A DNA stretch of 64,000 nucleotides from Agathobacter sp. (GCA_022775045.1 JALFLB010000051.1:1-64000), one strand, 5' to 3'. Shown: positions 45,006-54,904, counted from the stretch's first letter. The notes: a model not told the origin generated them from the sequence alone. Numbers and translations: made by a program.

Positions 45006-45014
45006 GCAAAATTC

Positions 45015-45536
45015 TTACTCGGCTGTTGATTCGGAGATGTTCACTCCGATCACATAATCCTTACCAAACAACTCCTGCATATCTGCAAGAATTGTCTCTC
45101 TTACCTCTTCTGTCTTTGAATCAAAATCTTCATAGGTATATCCACTGATCACCTTGATAATATCATTCTTGATTGTCTCATCCTGATTAGTCAGAAATTC
45201 CTGTGTATAGGTCTTATAGTTATCACTCTTTGTATTCAGGACAAGCGAAACTGTCAGTACTGCATAATGTGCTCTTCCGTCTGATCCCTGTGCAAGGTTG
45301 GTCGTAATCTTCTCACCACCGTTTACCTTATACACTTCCTGCTGGTCAATCGGAACATTTGTGGTACCATTCGCCGCACCGCTGTTCAGATCCAGATCAA
45401 TTGCGGAACAAACCTTTTCAATTAAAGTATTCGCCTTCTTTGTCTCCGGCAAAACCGTAAACATCAAAATTGCTGTCATCACAAAATTTGCGAATACCAG
45501 TGCAAGTATCAATACTGAAATCAAATTTTTCTTCAT
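45015..45536 (-). CDS. fliL: Flagellar basal-body protein FliL
   Basis: Membrane protein of 173 aa associated with the stator. One N-terminal helix (about 6-28) and an extracytoplasmic stomatin-like domain with the family's end motif (RETILADMQELFGKDYVIGV). It lies between motB and fliM. Confidence 0.92.
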   Translation of the reverse strand: MKKNLISVLILALVFANFVMTAILMFTVLPETKKANTLIEKVCSAIDLDLNSGAANGTTNVPIDQQEVYKVNGGEKITTNLAQGSDGRAHYAVLTVSLVLNTKSDNYKTYTQEFLTNQDETIKNDIIKVISGYTYEDFDSKTEEVRETILADMQELFGKDYVIGVNISESTAE

Positions 45537-45553
45537 CTTTTTACCTTCTTCCC

Positions 45554-46372
45554 TTAATCCACATCCGAATTATAAGAATTATACACTTTAATCTCTACAC
45601 GACGGTTTCTCGCCCGCCCTTCCGGCGTACTATTGTCCGCAATCGGCACATAATCTCCACGTCCGGCAAACTTAATATACTTTGGGTCAAGATCCGTCTT
45701 ATCCCGCAGTCGCTTCGTCACCGAAAGTGCCCTGTAAAGTGACAGCACTTCATTATTCTCATAACGTTTCGAGTTGATTGGCACATTATCGGTATGTCCT
45801 TCCACCTCAATTACATGCTTATCGTATTTTTCGAGGATCTTGCCAATTTTGTCTACAATCGGCTGTGCTTCCTTTACCAATTCAGCTTTTCCCGATTGAA
45901 ACAAGATTGCCCCACTCATATTCAGCTGCACATATTCCGCATTGAAATCCACCTCAACCTGCTCCGACAGATTAGCCTGATCAATTGCTTTTTGAATTTC
46001 TTCTGCCATCTTCTCAGATTCCGAAAGTTCCTGTGCCTCGTAAGCCTCCTGTACAGACTGCTTACCATCCGTCTGTACCTTACTGTCCTCTGCTGCGGAA
46101 TTCGCCATCTCATTATAATAAGAATCCATAAATTCCAGCTGTCTCACTCCGGCGGAAATCAATTCCCCATCTCCGATACTGGAGCCTCCGGCGGGCAGGA
46201 TGCTGATTGTACTCTGCATGGATGCAACCACCTGTTCCAGCTTATCCGCATCTACCGTAGACATTGAGAACAGTAACACGAAAAAGCAGAGCAGAAGATT
46301 CATCAAATCTGAGAACGTAGCCATCCACGCCGGGGATCCTGCCGGCGGATCCTCTGGTCTCTTTTTCGCCAC
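45554..46372 (-). CDS. motB: Flagellar stator protein MotB
   Basis: Stator subunit of 272 aa. The N-terminal membrane helix holds the proton-binding Asp in ATFSDLMNLLLCFF. The C-terminal OmpA-like peptidoglycan-binding domain has VEGHTDNVPINSKRYENNEV and RRVEIKV. The start codon is GTG, overlapping the motA stop by one base (TAGTG). Confidence 0.96.
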   Translation of the reverse strand: MAKKRPEDPPAGSPAWMATFSDLMNLLLCFFVLLFSMSTVDADKLEQVVASMQSTISILPAGGSSIGDGELISAGVRQLEFMDSYYNEMANSAAEDSKVQTDGKQSVQEAYEAQELSESEKMAEEIQKAIDQANLSEQVEVDFNAEYVQLNMSGAILFQSGKAELVKEAQPIVDKIGKILEKYDKHVIEVEGHTDNVPINSKRYENNEVLSLYRALSVTKRLRDKTDLDPKYIKFAGRGDYVPIADNSTPEGRARNRRVEIKVYNSYNSDVD

Positions 46373-47166
46373 TATTCTTCACCTCCGGCCTCGCCGCCGC
46401 CCATAGCCTCTCTGGAAGCTGGTGCTAAGAAGGACTTAAGCTTCTCTTCGATTACACGCGGGTTCTCTCCTGCCTGTATAGACAAAAGACCCTCAATGGC
46501 AATCTGCTTGTTAACAACTTCAAGACTGTTATTTACCTTAAGTTTTGAAGCAATTGGATTACACAGCCAGTTTGCAATCAATGAACCATACAACGTTGTA
46601 ATCAACGCGACTGCCATCTGCGGTCCGATTGCCGACGGGTCATCCAGCTTGTTCAACATGTTAACCAGTCCGATCAGGGTACCGATCATACCCCAGGCAG
46701 GACCTAACTCAGCCCATTTTTCCCAAAAGGCAATCACCGTCTTATGCCGATCCTCCAGACACATGAGATCGGTCTCAAGAATGCCCCGAACCAACTCCGG
46801 ATCCGTCCCATCAACCACCAGCATGATTCCCTTCTTTAAGAACTCATCCTCGACCCCATTCGCTGCTTCCTCAAGAGCAAGAAGTCCTTCCTTTCGTCCG
46901 ACATTCGACAACTCGATGATTGTCTTGATAATTTCTGCCGGATCAGAAGTCTTGTCCTTAAAAGGAAGGGAAATGGATTTGAGTCCATTGACAAAATCCT
47001 TCATCTTAAAGCAACCCAATGTACTGGTAATGGATCCACCAATCGTAATAATGACAGAAGCCGCATCGATAAATGTACCGAATGCAGATACACCACCACT
47101 ATTGATAATTCCATATACAACCAATACCATACCTAAAATGATACCGGCAAGAGATGCTATGTCCAT
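46372..47166 (-). CDS. motA: Flagellar stator protein MotA
   Basis: Stator subunit of 264 aa with four membrane helices. The large cytoplasmic loop between helices 2 and 3 contacts FliG and carries charged residues. The conserved end pair is ELGPAWGMIGTLIGLVNML and PQMAVALITTLYGSLIANW. It begins a new transcription unit after the flgE terminator. Confidence 0.97.
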   Translation of the reverse strand: MDIASLAGIILGMVLVVYGIINSGGVSAFGTFIDAASVIITIGGSITSTLGCFKMKDFVNGLKSISLPFKDKTSDPAEIIKTIIELSNVGRKEGLLALEEAANGVEDEFLKKGIMLVVDGTDPELVRGILETDLMCLEDRHKTVIAFWEKWAELGPAWGMIGTLIGLVNMLNKLDDPSAIGPQMAVALITTLYGSLIANWLCNPIASKLKVNNSLEVVNKQIAIEGLLSIQAGENPRVIEEKLKSFLAPASREAMGGGEAGGEE

Positions 47167-47218
47167 ATCTACACCTTCTACTTTCTTTATTTAAGTGCAT
47201 AAAAACACCCTTTATATG

Positions 47219-47247
47219 ATTTTACTAAACTTTTCGATTCTTGTCTA
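47219..47247 (-). promoter_or_regulatory. Candidate sigma-A promoter for motA and downstream genes
   Basis: On the minus strand TAGACA (47242-47247), 17 bases and TAAAAT (47219-47224), about 52 bases before the motA ATG and directly after the flgE terminator. It would let the stator, switch, export and chemotaxis genes be expressed separately from the hook-basal-body genes. Confidence 0.55.
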
Positions 47248-47277
47248 CTTTCTTTTTGTTGAAAAACGTAAAAAAAT

Positions 47278-47308
47278 GATGGAAAATAGCAAATCGCTAC
47301 TTCCCATC
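47278..47308 (-). terminator. Rho-independent terminator after flgE
   Basis: Minus-strand RNA pairs GATGGGAAGTAGC with GCTATTTTCCATC, a 13-bp stem with two G-U wobbles and a 5-base loop, followed by ATTTTTTT. The plus-strand version would have A-C mismatches, which fixes the direction. It divides the fla/che cluster into two units. Confidence 0.8.
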
Positions 47309-47335
47309 CTTTATTTTCCGCGTTTTCGCCGCTCA

Positions 47336-48763
47336 TTATCTCTTCAGGTTAATCAATTCCTCAAGCAGTGTATCTGACACCGTGATGACACGTGAATTTG
47401 CCTGAAAACCACGCTGGGTAACGATCATATCGGTAAACTGTCCGGACAGGTCAACGTTTGACATTTCCAGTTCTCCGGAATTAATCGTACTTCCGTCTGC
47501 ATTGACTTCCACACCGATTCCGTCAAACTCGCCGGAGTTCAAAGTTGTCTGGTAGCAGTTGTTTCCAACCTTCTCCAGACCGGAAGCGTTGGCAAACTGT
47601 GCTACTGCAATCTGTCCCAGCAGTTCCGTATTACCATTGTCATAGCTTCCGTAAATCTTTCCCTCCTGGTCAACCGAAAGCCCTGTCATCGCACCAAGCT
47701 TCTTTCCAGTCCCATCTCCAAGGGAATCGCCCTTCTCAATCTTTAAGGTTGATTTTCCATTGTTACTCTTGTTCATCGACAGGGAGAAATCTACGGTAAT
47801 ATTCTTAAAATTGCTGACCGTATTTGCATCTGCAGGATTTTTATATCCCGTCGTCAAACCTTCAAGCTTAAGTGTGGTAGTCTTCTTTTCCGTATCTCCA
47901 TCTGCAACTGGATCCACCGACACAAAAGAACCATTGTTGGAATCATATGTAACCGTAACCGCTCCATTCGTTCCCCAAATAGTCTTTGCTTTTGTTTCAA
48001 TTGCATTTGCATCAGCCCCCAAAATAGATTTTCCTTCCGAATCTAAAATATCCGTCAATGTCACTGTGAACTGTGTACCATTTGCCGCAGTCGGCTGTGC
48101 AACCGGCTTTACCGAGAACTTTGCATTGTATGCATATCCCAGATCATCATAGATTCCAAGGGACATGACATAACCACCATCACTGTTTAAATTTGCATCC
48201 TCCTTGTCCAGCACACCGCTGACACAGGCCTTGGTCGTTGCCTCTGAGGAGGAAGTCTGGTTTGCCGGAGACATTACCTGCAGCGGAGATACCGTATCCT
48301 TGCGGATTTCTCCGGTTGTCGGATCTACCTGCCAGCCCTGTACGGTATAACCGGTAGATGTCATACATAAAAATCCGTTTCCGTCCACATAGAAAGAACC
48401 TGCACGGGTAAAGAAGCGGTTCGTTCCGTCACTGACAATGAAAAAATTCGTTGTCTGGCTGTCGGAAAGCTTTAAATCAAAAGGATTACCGGTGGTCTCG
48501 GAAGAACCGGCTCCTGTAATATTAATTGTTGTTGATGCAGTATTTACGCCAAGACCAACCTGTTTTGCATTGACACCACCGGTTCCGGCTGCACCGTTAC
48601 CTCCTGATGCGTTTGAAAGTGTCTGATACATAAGCTCGCTGAATCTTACGCTTGAAGCCTTAAATGCTTCGGTGTTGACGTTGGCAATATTATTACCGAT
48701 TACGTCCATTCTTGTCTGATGTGACTTAAGACCGGCCACAGCAGAATACATTGATCTCATCAT
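47336..48763 (-). CDS. flgE: Flagellar hook protein
   Basis: Extracellular hook subunit of 475 aa. The N-terminal flagellar rod/hook motif SMYSAVAGLKSHQTRMDVIG with NNIANVNT and the C-terminal NVDLSGQFTDMIVTQRGFQA helix are the ends that pack in the axial tube. The variable middle (about 150-390) is the exposed domain. A GGAGG site lies 10 bases before the ATG. It is the last gene before a terminator. Confidence 0.96.
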   Translation of the reverse strand: MMRSMYSAVAGLKSHQTRMDVIGNNIANVNTEAFKASSVRFSELMYQTLSNASGGNGAAGTGGVNAKQVGLGVNTASTTINITGAGSSETTGNPFDLKLSDSQTTNFFIVSDGTNRFFTRAGSFYVDGNGFLCMTSTGYTVQGWQVDPTTGEIRKDTVSPLQVMSPANQTSSSEATTKACVSGVLDKEDANLNSDGGYVMSLGIYDDLGYAYNAKFSVKPVAQPTAANGTQFTVTLTDILDSEGKSILGADANAIETKAKTIWGTNGAVTVTYDSNNGSFVSVDPVADGDTEKKTTTLKLEGLTTGYKNPADANTVSNFKNITVDFSLSMNKSNNGKSTLKIEKGDSLGDGTGKKLGAMTGLSVDQEGKIYGSYDNGNTELLGQIAVAQFANASGLEKVGNNCYQTTLNSGEFDGIGVEVNADGSTINSGELEMSNVDLSGQFTDMIVTQRGFQANSRVITVSDTLLEELINLKR

Positions 48764-48843
48764 AATTCATTGACCTCCAAATCCGGCGTTTATTCTGGTT
48801 CCGTCTGTCAGTCGGGAACCATGCAGCTTCCTGAAAGGTCCAG

Positions 48844-49230
48844 CTACATAATGACTGCGCCGTCAATATTTGTAAAAATGTTTGTGTCTGTCTCCGTCTG
48901 ATCCATCGCAGTAACTACGGTTTTATTTGGGACATTCACGATAAATGCCAGCGAATCTACCAATACCAGTGATTCGTTGATTCCTTTATCACCAGCCTGT
49001 TTCACTCCGTCCTCCAGCCTTGCATTCTGCTCATCGGAAAGGCTGATGTTGCGGCTTTCCAGTCTCTGCATCGCATGCTTGGAAAATTTCAGCTTGCTCT
49101 GCTGCTGCTTTAAGACTTCCTGAAAAGACAGATCAGATGTTGTATTGCGGGCATTCCCCACATTTTTCTGACCTAAATACTGGTCCGTTACCTGCTCGAT
49201 CGACGAAAAACGGTTTGCGATTGCATTCAT
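48844..49230 (-). CDS. TIGR02530-type flagellar operon protein
   Basis: Small protein of 128 aa. The core SDLSFQEVLKQQQSKLKFSK followed by HAMQRLESRNISL matches a conserved flagellar operon family found between flgD and flgE in Clostridia and Bacilli. The biochemical role is not known to me. It overlaps the end of flgD by four bases; 80 non-coding bases separate it from flgE, and they hold only a weak GGTTCC/GGAACC hairpin (48797-48820). Confidence 0.85.
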   Translation of the reverse strand: MNAIANRFSSIEQVTDQYLGQKNVGNARNTTSDLSFQEVLKQQQSKLKFSKHAMQRLESRNISLSDEQNARLEDGVKQAGDKGINESLVLVDSLAFIVNVPNKTVVTAMDQTETDTNIFTNIDGAVIM

Positions 49231-49922
49231 GCATTTTCCTCCTGCGTATCCTCAACCGTCTCTGTTTCCTGCTGGCTTTCCTCATCTCCAAGCTCTTTAA
49301 GATGCTTCTCGTAAGTCTCCAGTTTTGCCAGAGAATCTCTGCTTACAAAGCTCTGCTGATAAGATGTCATACCATCATACACATCCCGGATCTGCTGAAT
49401 TGCCTGTTTGTAGCTTTCGTTGATATTCTCAATATCCGGAAGCTGTGCGAGCATGCTGTCAAAGGTCTTTGCCATACCGATTGCTTCATAGTAATCCGTA
49501 TCTGCAACCGTATCCAGATCATCCATCGAATAGAGACCACCATTGACGCTCAGCATCACACTGCCATCATCCTGATACATGATATAGTCAACCTTACCAT
49601 CCACATAACTGGTCTTACCGGTTGCTTCATCCGTCGGCTTTAAGATCACATACTTGCCAACCAGATTATTAGCCGTGTTATTTTCCTGAGTCTCCTGCAT
49701 TGCAAGGGTTGCCTCAAGCTGTGAAAAGGTTGCAAGCTGTGCCACATACTCGGTGTTACTGGTTGGTTCCAGTGGGTCCTGATACTGCATCTCCGCACAC
49801 AGAAGTGTCAGGAACTGATCATATCCCATTTCTGAGCCATTGGACTCCGTCTTTTTCTTGCTATAGTCTTTGACCAGCTTTCCATTCTCTACCGGTGCTA
49901 TAATATTTCCTGTACTTGCCAT
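49227..49922 (-). CDS. flgD: Flagellar hook-capping protein FlgD
   Basis: Scaffold that caps the growing hook (231 aa). GYDQFLTLLCAEMQYQDPLEP and TSNTEYVAQLATFSQLEATL are the family's N-terminal signature. The C-terminal half, with a coiled Gln/Glu-rich tail, is longer than the minimal domain. It follows fliK by 11 bases. Confidence 0.95.
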   Translation of the reverse strand: MASTGNIIAPVENGKLVKDYSKKKTESNGSEMGYDQFLTLLCAEMQYQDPLEPTSNTEYVAQLATFSQLEATLAMQETQENNTANNLVGKYVILKPTDEATGKTSYVDGKVDYIMYQDDGSVMLSVNGGLYSMDDLDTVADTDYYEAIGMAKTFDSMLAQLPDIENINESYKQAIQQIRDVYDGMTSYQQSFVSRDSLAKLETYEKHLKELGDEESQQETETVEDTQEENA

Positions 49923-49933
49923 TATTCTCCTTT

Positions 49934-51394
49934 CTACACGGTCAAATCAACAGAATTTCCGTTGTCCCGCATCATCTGTGCTATTAGAGTTTCCTCCTCT
50001 GTCATAACGGATGATAATTCATCCAGGGAAGACAGATTGATACTTCTCCGGTGTGACAGCTGTTCCTGCTGTCGTTCTCCTTGTTCCTTTTCTCTGTTCT
50101 GGTTCTGTTCCAGATTCTTTTCAAATTCATGGGACGCTATCGTAACCTCAATCGCATCAACCTTAACACCCGATTGGTTCAGACTTTCACGCAGCTCTGC
50201 CACCTGGGATTCCAGTGCCGTCCGGACTGCCTCGTTCTGCGCCGCAATCATCGCATGAACCGTTCCTTCTTTAGCCGAAATCTGTAAATAAATTCGACCA
50301 AGATTTTCCGGATTCAGCTGCATCTCCATTGAAGTGGTTCCCTCTGAAATATTCACCTTAACCTGTTCTGCGATTTGCTGAATCAGATCCATGGTATCAA
50401 TGGAAAGATATGAAGTGTCTGTATCTGCCACCTGTGCCACCATTTCCTGAGCTGCCTGCCCCGGGGTCACAAATACCTGTTCCAAAGGCTCTTTTGTCGA
50501 ATGAGTATTCCTCTGTGTGTCTACCGTTTCCGGCTGCGCATCACTCTTTGGAAATTCTCCCGATGCATTCTGCTGGTCCTTACCATCAGACATCTCTGGT
50601 TTCGCCGAGTACGCATCCTCATCAAACGACACGGTAACTTTATCGGCATTTTCCGGTTCCGTCTCTCCCTCGTTCATCAGTCCGGTCTGTTGTGTCAAAA
50701 CAGTTTTCTGTCCTGCCACAGCCATCTCGCCTTCCGGCAATACAGTGTCGGCATTGTTCACAACCGAATCCGAAAAACCCGATAATTCTTCCGGCTTCTC
50801 CAGCACATCCATCTGGGCGATCAATTCTTCCATCTGATCCGGTGCAAGTCCAAGCTCATCCATAAGCTGCATCCCTGCATCTGCAACACTCTGCATCAAA
50901 TCCAAAAATTGTGAATTTGTCAGCAGTTCCGCCGCTGTTTCCCCTGTACCAAGCTGCATAACAAGCTGTGCCAGATTTTGGGGATTCAGAAGATCAAAGA
51001 CTGTCATCCCGAGGTCCTTCAATGCAGTCATGACGGTATCCTCGTCAACTCCAAGTTCCTCTGCAACGGTCTGGACCACTTTTTCCTGAAAAGTATCCAG
51101 TTCTTCCGATGCGGCACCAACCTTATCAGCGATAGCGGCTTGATCCGCCTTCCCGATATCCCGGTTGCTGTATTGGTACCGTTCAAACTCACTGCCGGTG
51201 TCTGCACTCCATGAGAACACTTTTTTTCCGGCATTTACAACTGTCGGATTTGTAGAGTAGTTTGCATTCATCATGGATGAAAAAACAGAAGCGACCTCTG
51301 GATTTTCAGCCTTCGTTTTGCCTGTCCCAGCATTTGCATTTAATGTCTGACCCTGATTTACAGAACCCAAATTAAATACATTTGCACTCGTCAA
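49934..51394 (-). CDS. fliK: Flagellar hook-length control protein FliK
   Basis: Secreted molecular ruler that signals the export switch (486 aa). The first 320 residues are low-complexity and variable, as in other FliK. The C-terminal Flg_hook domain (about 345-440) has MEMQLNPENLGRIYLQISAK and RESLNQSGVKVDAIEVTIAS. Identification rests on that domain and on place between motE-like and flgD. Confidence 0.92.
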   Translation of the reverse strand: MTSANVFNLGSVNQGQTLNANAGTGKTKAENPEVASVFSSMMNANYSTNPTVVNAGKKVFSWSADTGSEFERYQYSNRDIGKADQAAIADKVGAASEELDTFQEKVVQTVAEELGVDEDTVMTALKDLGMTVFDLLNPQNLAQLVMQLGTGETAAELLTNSQFLDLMQSVADAGMQLMDELGLAPDQMEELIAQMDVLEKPEELSGFSDSVVNNADTVLPEGEMAVAGQKTVLTQQTGLMNEGETEPENADKVTVSFDEDAYSAKPEMSDGKDQQNASGEFPKSDAQPETVDTQRNTHSTKEPLEQVFVTPGQAAQEMVAQVADTDTSYLSIDTMDLIQQIAEQVKVNISEGTTSMEMQLNPENLGRIYLQISAKEGTVHAMIAAQNEAVRTALESQVAELRESLNQSGVKVDAIEVTIASHEFEKNLEQNQNREKEQGERQQEQLSHRRSINLSSLDELSSVMTEEETLIAQMMRDNGNSVDLTV

Positions 51395-51424
51395 ACTCGT
51401 TCCTCCTTTCCTGTTTTCAGATTC

Positions 51425-52282
51425 CTACTTGGACGGTTCCATGATTTGTGTCAGCTTCGCCGCAGTCGTAGCATTCATCTTGCCAAGAATATCCGCCCTC
51501 TGCTGAGCTCCCATATTCATGAGAATATCAGCTACCAGCCCGAGATCATCCGTCATTGTATCGAAAATAGCGGCTGCCTCCTTTGGCTTCATGTTTGAAT
51601 ACGTCTTAACATAATCCTGAACCTGTTCATCATAGGTAATCTGCTCAACAACTTGTTTGTATAAGACTTCTGCATTTTCTGGATCAATGCTTTCATAATA
51701 TGTCTTATACTCATTTATATCGGGTGCTTCATCCGAAAAAACAACCTCTTCATAGAATTTTTGCTTTTCTTTCTCAAAGGCTGCCTCGTCTTCTTTGTAG
51801 GTAGACAAATCCTCAATCTGTGCCTTCAAATCATCAATTGTTTTAGAGTCTTTTTTGTTCTGTCCCTTTGCTTCATCCAATTCAACTTCCAGTTCCTTAA
51901 TCCGCGCAATCGCCTCATCCAAAGAACCATACTGGTACTGTGTATCTTCCACCTCATATTCGCCTTCCGGTTTTGGAAGAATCTTATTGATATATGGTAC
52001 GTCTTTTAAAATCGGATAAAGAACAGAGGAACCAAATCCTCCCACATCACTCTTGATCAATATTGCAATTATTCCCAGCCAGATAGCGATGATCAGTACC
52101 GTAACCAAAGCAAGAACCAGCTTTCCTCCTGCTTTCTCCTCTTCCTCCTCATCATCCATCTGTGCATTTTTTCCTGATGAATCCTTTGGCTGCTTTCGCT
52201 TTCTCTCTTTTTTCTTCTTTTTCTTCCGGTCACCCGTCTCATCGATTTTCTCGTCTTCAACGAGATCTTTTTCATCCGCCAT
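51425..52282 (-). CDS. MotE/YlxF-type protein with MgtE-N-like tail
   Basis: Membrane protein of 285 aa. A charged cytoplasmic start with Lys/Arg- and Glu-rich runs (about 10-50), one membrane helix (about 53-75), a coiled coil (about 115-175) and a C-terminal helical domain (about 215-283) with MKPKEAAAIFDTM and ADILGKMN, as in the MgtE N-terminal domain. The equivalent Bacillus gene between fliJ and fliK is ylxF/motE. Its part in the motor or export chaperoning is not settled. Confidence 0.8.
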   Translation of the reverse strand: MADEKDLVEDEKIDETGDRKKKKKKERKRKQPKDSSGKNAQMDDEEEEEKAGGKLVLALVTVLIIAIWLGIIAILIKSDVGGFGSSVLYPILKDVPYINKILPKPEGEYEVEDTQYQYGSLDEAIARIKELEVELDEAKGQNKKDSKTIDDLKAQIEDLSTYKEDEAAFEKEKQKFYEEVVFSDEAPDINEYKTYYESIDPENAEVLYKQVVEQITYDEQVQDYVKTYSNMKPKEAAAIFDTMTDDLGLVADILMNMGAQQRADILGKMNATTAAKLTQIMEPSK

Positions 52283-52293
52283 GGTATTCTCCC

Positions 52294-52734
52294 TTATTTA
52301 TTGTTATAAGTATAGCTGACCAACTCGTCAATCTCCTTAGTTTCCGCTACCGCAAGCTCCTGCTTAAATTCATCGAATGCTTTTTCCCGCAATTTCTCGT
52401 GAATCTTGCGTTCCTGCATCACTTCATTCAAGGCATTCCTTGCAGCATCCAGTTCCTTTTGTGCTTTATGTACCTCCATCATCTGTCTTCGAACTAACGT
52501 CTTCATATTGTTCAGATTTTCGCGTGCATGCGTTACATTCTGAATATCCAGTTTTCCCTGCACAGCCTCCCTGAGTGCTTTTTCATATCCCACTCTGCGA
52601 ACGATCATTTCCTGCAGGCGTTGCTGTTCCTCAAGATATTTCTGATTGGCAATACTGTATGCCATCTTTGCCTGGGTTTCAAGCTTTTGTTTGATATTCA
52701 GCACATTCTGCATGCGATAGACGAATTTAGCCAT
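52294..52734 (-). CDS. fliJ: Flagellar export chaperone FliJ
   Basis: All-helical coiled-coil protein of 146 aa, starting MAKFVYRMQNVLNIKQKLE, the usual FliJ opening. It lies 20 bases after fliI and in the usual order. FliJ helps the FliI ATPase engage the export gate. Confidence 0.9.
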   Translation of the reverse strand: MAKFVYRMQNVLNIKQKLETQAKMAYSIANQKYLEEQQRLQEMIVRRVGYEKALREAVQGKLDIQNVTHARENLNNMKTLVRRQMMEVHKAQKELDAARNALNEVMQERKIHEKLREKAFDEFKQELAVAETKEIDELVSYTYNNK

Positions 52735-52754
52735 ATTTTCTTTTCACCTTTCGT

Positions 52755-54065
52755 CTAATTTTCAAATACCTTTGCCAGAAGTTCAATCTCCTCATCAAAG
52801 GCAAATTGCTCATCGGTCTGCTGGCACAAAAACGTGTTGACCTCCTTGATTTTGTGAATTGCATAATCAATCTCCGGATTCGATCCACTCTTATATGCTC
52901 CGATATTGATCAGATCCTCAGCCTCCTGATACGTAGCCAGCACGTTTTTTAATTTTCCAGCAAGTTCCTTATGTTCCTTACTGACAATCGAGCTCATAAC
53001 ACGGGAAATACTCTGCAGAATATCAATTGCCGGATAATGATTCTTGTGACCAAGCTTTCGATCCAACATAATATGTCCATCCAGAATACCTCTGGCAGTA
53101 TCGGTAATCGGTTCATTGAAATCATCCCCGTCTACAAGTACGGTATAAAGTCCTGTGATCGACCCTTTTTCATTCGTACCGGCACGCTCTAAAAGCTTTG
53201 GCATCTCCGAGTACACACTCGGTGGATAACCTCTTGTCACCGGCGGTTCCCCTGACGCAAGTCCGATTTCACGCTGCGCCTGAGAAAAGCGTGTCATGGA
53301 ATCCATCATCAGAAGAACATCCTTCCCTTGATCACGAAAATATTCTGCCACAGCGGTTGCTGTTTTTGCACATTTATTCCGGATTAGCGCTGGTTTGTCT
53401 GAAGTTGCCACAACCACTACCGATCTTGCCATACCTTCCGGTCCGAGGTCCCGCTCAATAAATTCGCGAACCTCTCTTCCACGCTCTCCAATCAGTGCAA
53501 TCACATTAATATCTGCCTTTGTATTGCGTGCAAACATTCCAAGCAGCGTACTTTTTCCAACACCGGAGCCTGCAAACACACCGATTCGTTGTCCTTTCCC
53601 AACGGTAATCAATCCATCTACCGCTTTTACGCCAAGTGGCAGTACTTCACTGATGATCCGCCGTGCCATTGGATCCGGCGGATCCTTCTCAAGCGGATAG
53701 TATTCCCCATGGATTTTCTCATCCGAATCTGTCAGACGTCCGATTCCATCCAGCGTATGTCCAAGCAGTTCATCACCTACCAAAACAGATAATGGATGCC
53801 CCGTATTCTCTACGATACATCCAACTCCAACACCTTCAACACTGTCAATCGGCATGAGAATCAGCTGAGAATCATGAAAGCCTACCACCTCAGCAATCAC
53901 ATAATCCCGACTCCCCTCATCCGGATAAATCCTGCACAAATCCCCGAGGCGCGCTTTCGGTCCAACTGATTCAATTGTAAGTCCAACTATTTTGACGACT
54001 TTTCCATAGCTTTTGTAATACTTGCGTTCCAAAAGCTGCAAATACTTCTCGGCTTCTTTTTCCAC
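52755..54065 (-). CDS. fliI: Flagellum-specific ATPase FliI
   Basis: Export ATPase of 436 aa, related to F1 beta. Walker A is GSGVGKST (about 166-173), and VLLMMDSMTRFSQAQREI carries Walker B. The family's PPSVYSEMPKLLERAG stretch is also present. The start is GTG with GGAG upstream. Confidence 0.97.
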   Translation of the reverse strand: MEKEAEKYLQLLERKYYKSYGKVVKIVGLTIESVGPKARLGDLCRIYPDEGSRDYVIAEVVGFHDSQLILMPIDSVEGVGVGCIVENTGHPLSVLVGDELLGHTLDGIGRLTDSDEKIHGEYYPLEKDPPDPMARRIISEVLPLGVKAVDGLITVGKGQRIGVFAGSGVGKSTLLGMFARNTKADINVIALIGERGREVREFIERDLGPEGMARSVVVVATSDKPALIRNKCAKTATAVAEYFRDQGKDVLLMMDSMTRFSQAQREIGLASGEPPVTRGYPPSVYSEMPKLLERAGTNEKGSITGLYTVLVDGDDFNEPITDTARGILDGHIMLDRKLGHKNHYPAIDILQSISRVMSSIVSKEHKELAGKLKNVLATYQEAEDLINIGAYKSGSNPEIDYAIHKIKEVNTFLCQQTDEQFAFDEEIELLAKVFEN

Positions 54066-54082
54066 AAATTTTACTCCGTTTT

Positions 54083-54904
54083 CTATACAAGTGATCGAAT
54101 ATCCTTAATCAGATTTGTAAGCTGCGTATCTACTCCGCAGTCAAAAACACCATACGGAGTCTCAATCTGGCACTGGCCATCTGCAAGCTTGTTGTCATGC
54201 ATAAACTCGATTGCCACATCCGCCCCGACCTGTTCGCGAAGCTCGTCCAAATGTTCTCCCAGCATCATACGATCTTCATCATTGACACGAATACGAATTT
54301 TATCACCTGGATCAACATCCATCAATGTATTAGTCACAAGAGCAAGCAGAATTTCTCTTTTATCAGAGAACTGGATTTGAAAAACCTTTTCAAAAGCGAG
54401 TGCTACTGCATCTACAATATCCGCTTCAAGGCACTCCATCCTGCTCTGGTATGCCTCAGAAAGCTCTTTCCTGCGCGTATCCATCTCTTCCTCAAGGGTT
54501 GCACGTCTGGCCGCAAATTCGGCCTCTTTTTCCGCGACTCCTTCCTGAAACCCTAATTGTTTCTGTTCCTCAAAGAGATCCTTTACCTGTTCCCGAGCCT
54601 CCTCAAGAATCGTTTCTGCTTCCGCTCTTGCCCTGGCTGTGATTTCCTCAGCTTCAGCTCTGGCCACTTCCATCGCTTCACTTTTCATGGCCTCAATATC
54701 AATTTTTTGAATCTCCATGCCTTCAGAAAATTCATATTCCCGAGAATCTCCCGGCAGTTCAATCTTCTCATTCTCCGGCACCGGTGCACCTGTTCCAATC
54801 TCCTGCAGACGTTCATTGATTTTCGCATTAGAATTAATAATACGCATCCCTTCACCGGAATTGATGACATAACACTGTTTCAACAAATTAGACAACGATA
54901 TCAT
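54083..54904 (-). CDS. fliH: Flagellar assembly protein FliH
   Basis: Regulator of FliI (273 aa). A long Glu/Arg-rich coiled coil (about 75-150) precedes the C-terminal V-ATPase E-like domain with VALAFEKVFQIQFSDKREIL and ECGVDTQL-like end FDCGVDTQL. The first residues (MISLSNLLKQCYVI) resemble clostridial FliH. The ATG at 54904 lies inside the end of fliG, directly after GGAGGTG, giving tight coupling; upstream GTG codons are alternatives. Confidence 0.88.
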   Translation of the reverse strand: MISLSNLLKQCYVINSGEGMRIINSNAKINERLQEIGTGAPVPENEKIELPGDSREYEFSEGMEIQKIDIEAMKSEAMEVARAEAEEITARARAEAETILEEAREQVKDLFEEQKQLGFQEGVAEKEAEFAARRATLEEEMDTRRKELSEAYQSRMECLEADIVDAVALAFEKVFQIQFSDKREILLALVTNTLMDVDPGDKIRIRVNDEDRMMLGEHLDELREQVGADVAIEFMHDNKLADGQCQIETPYGVFDCGVDTQLTNLIKDIRSLV

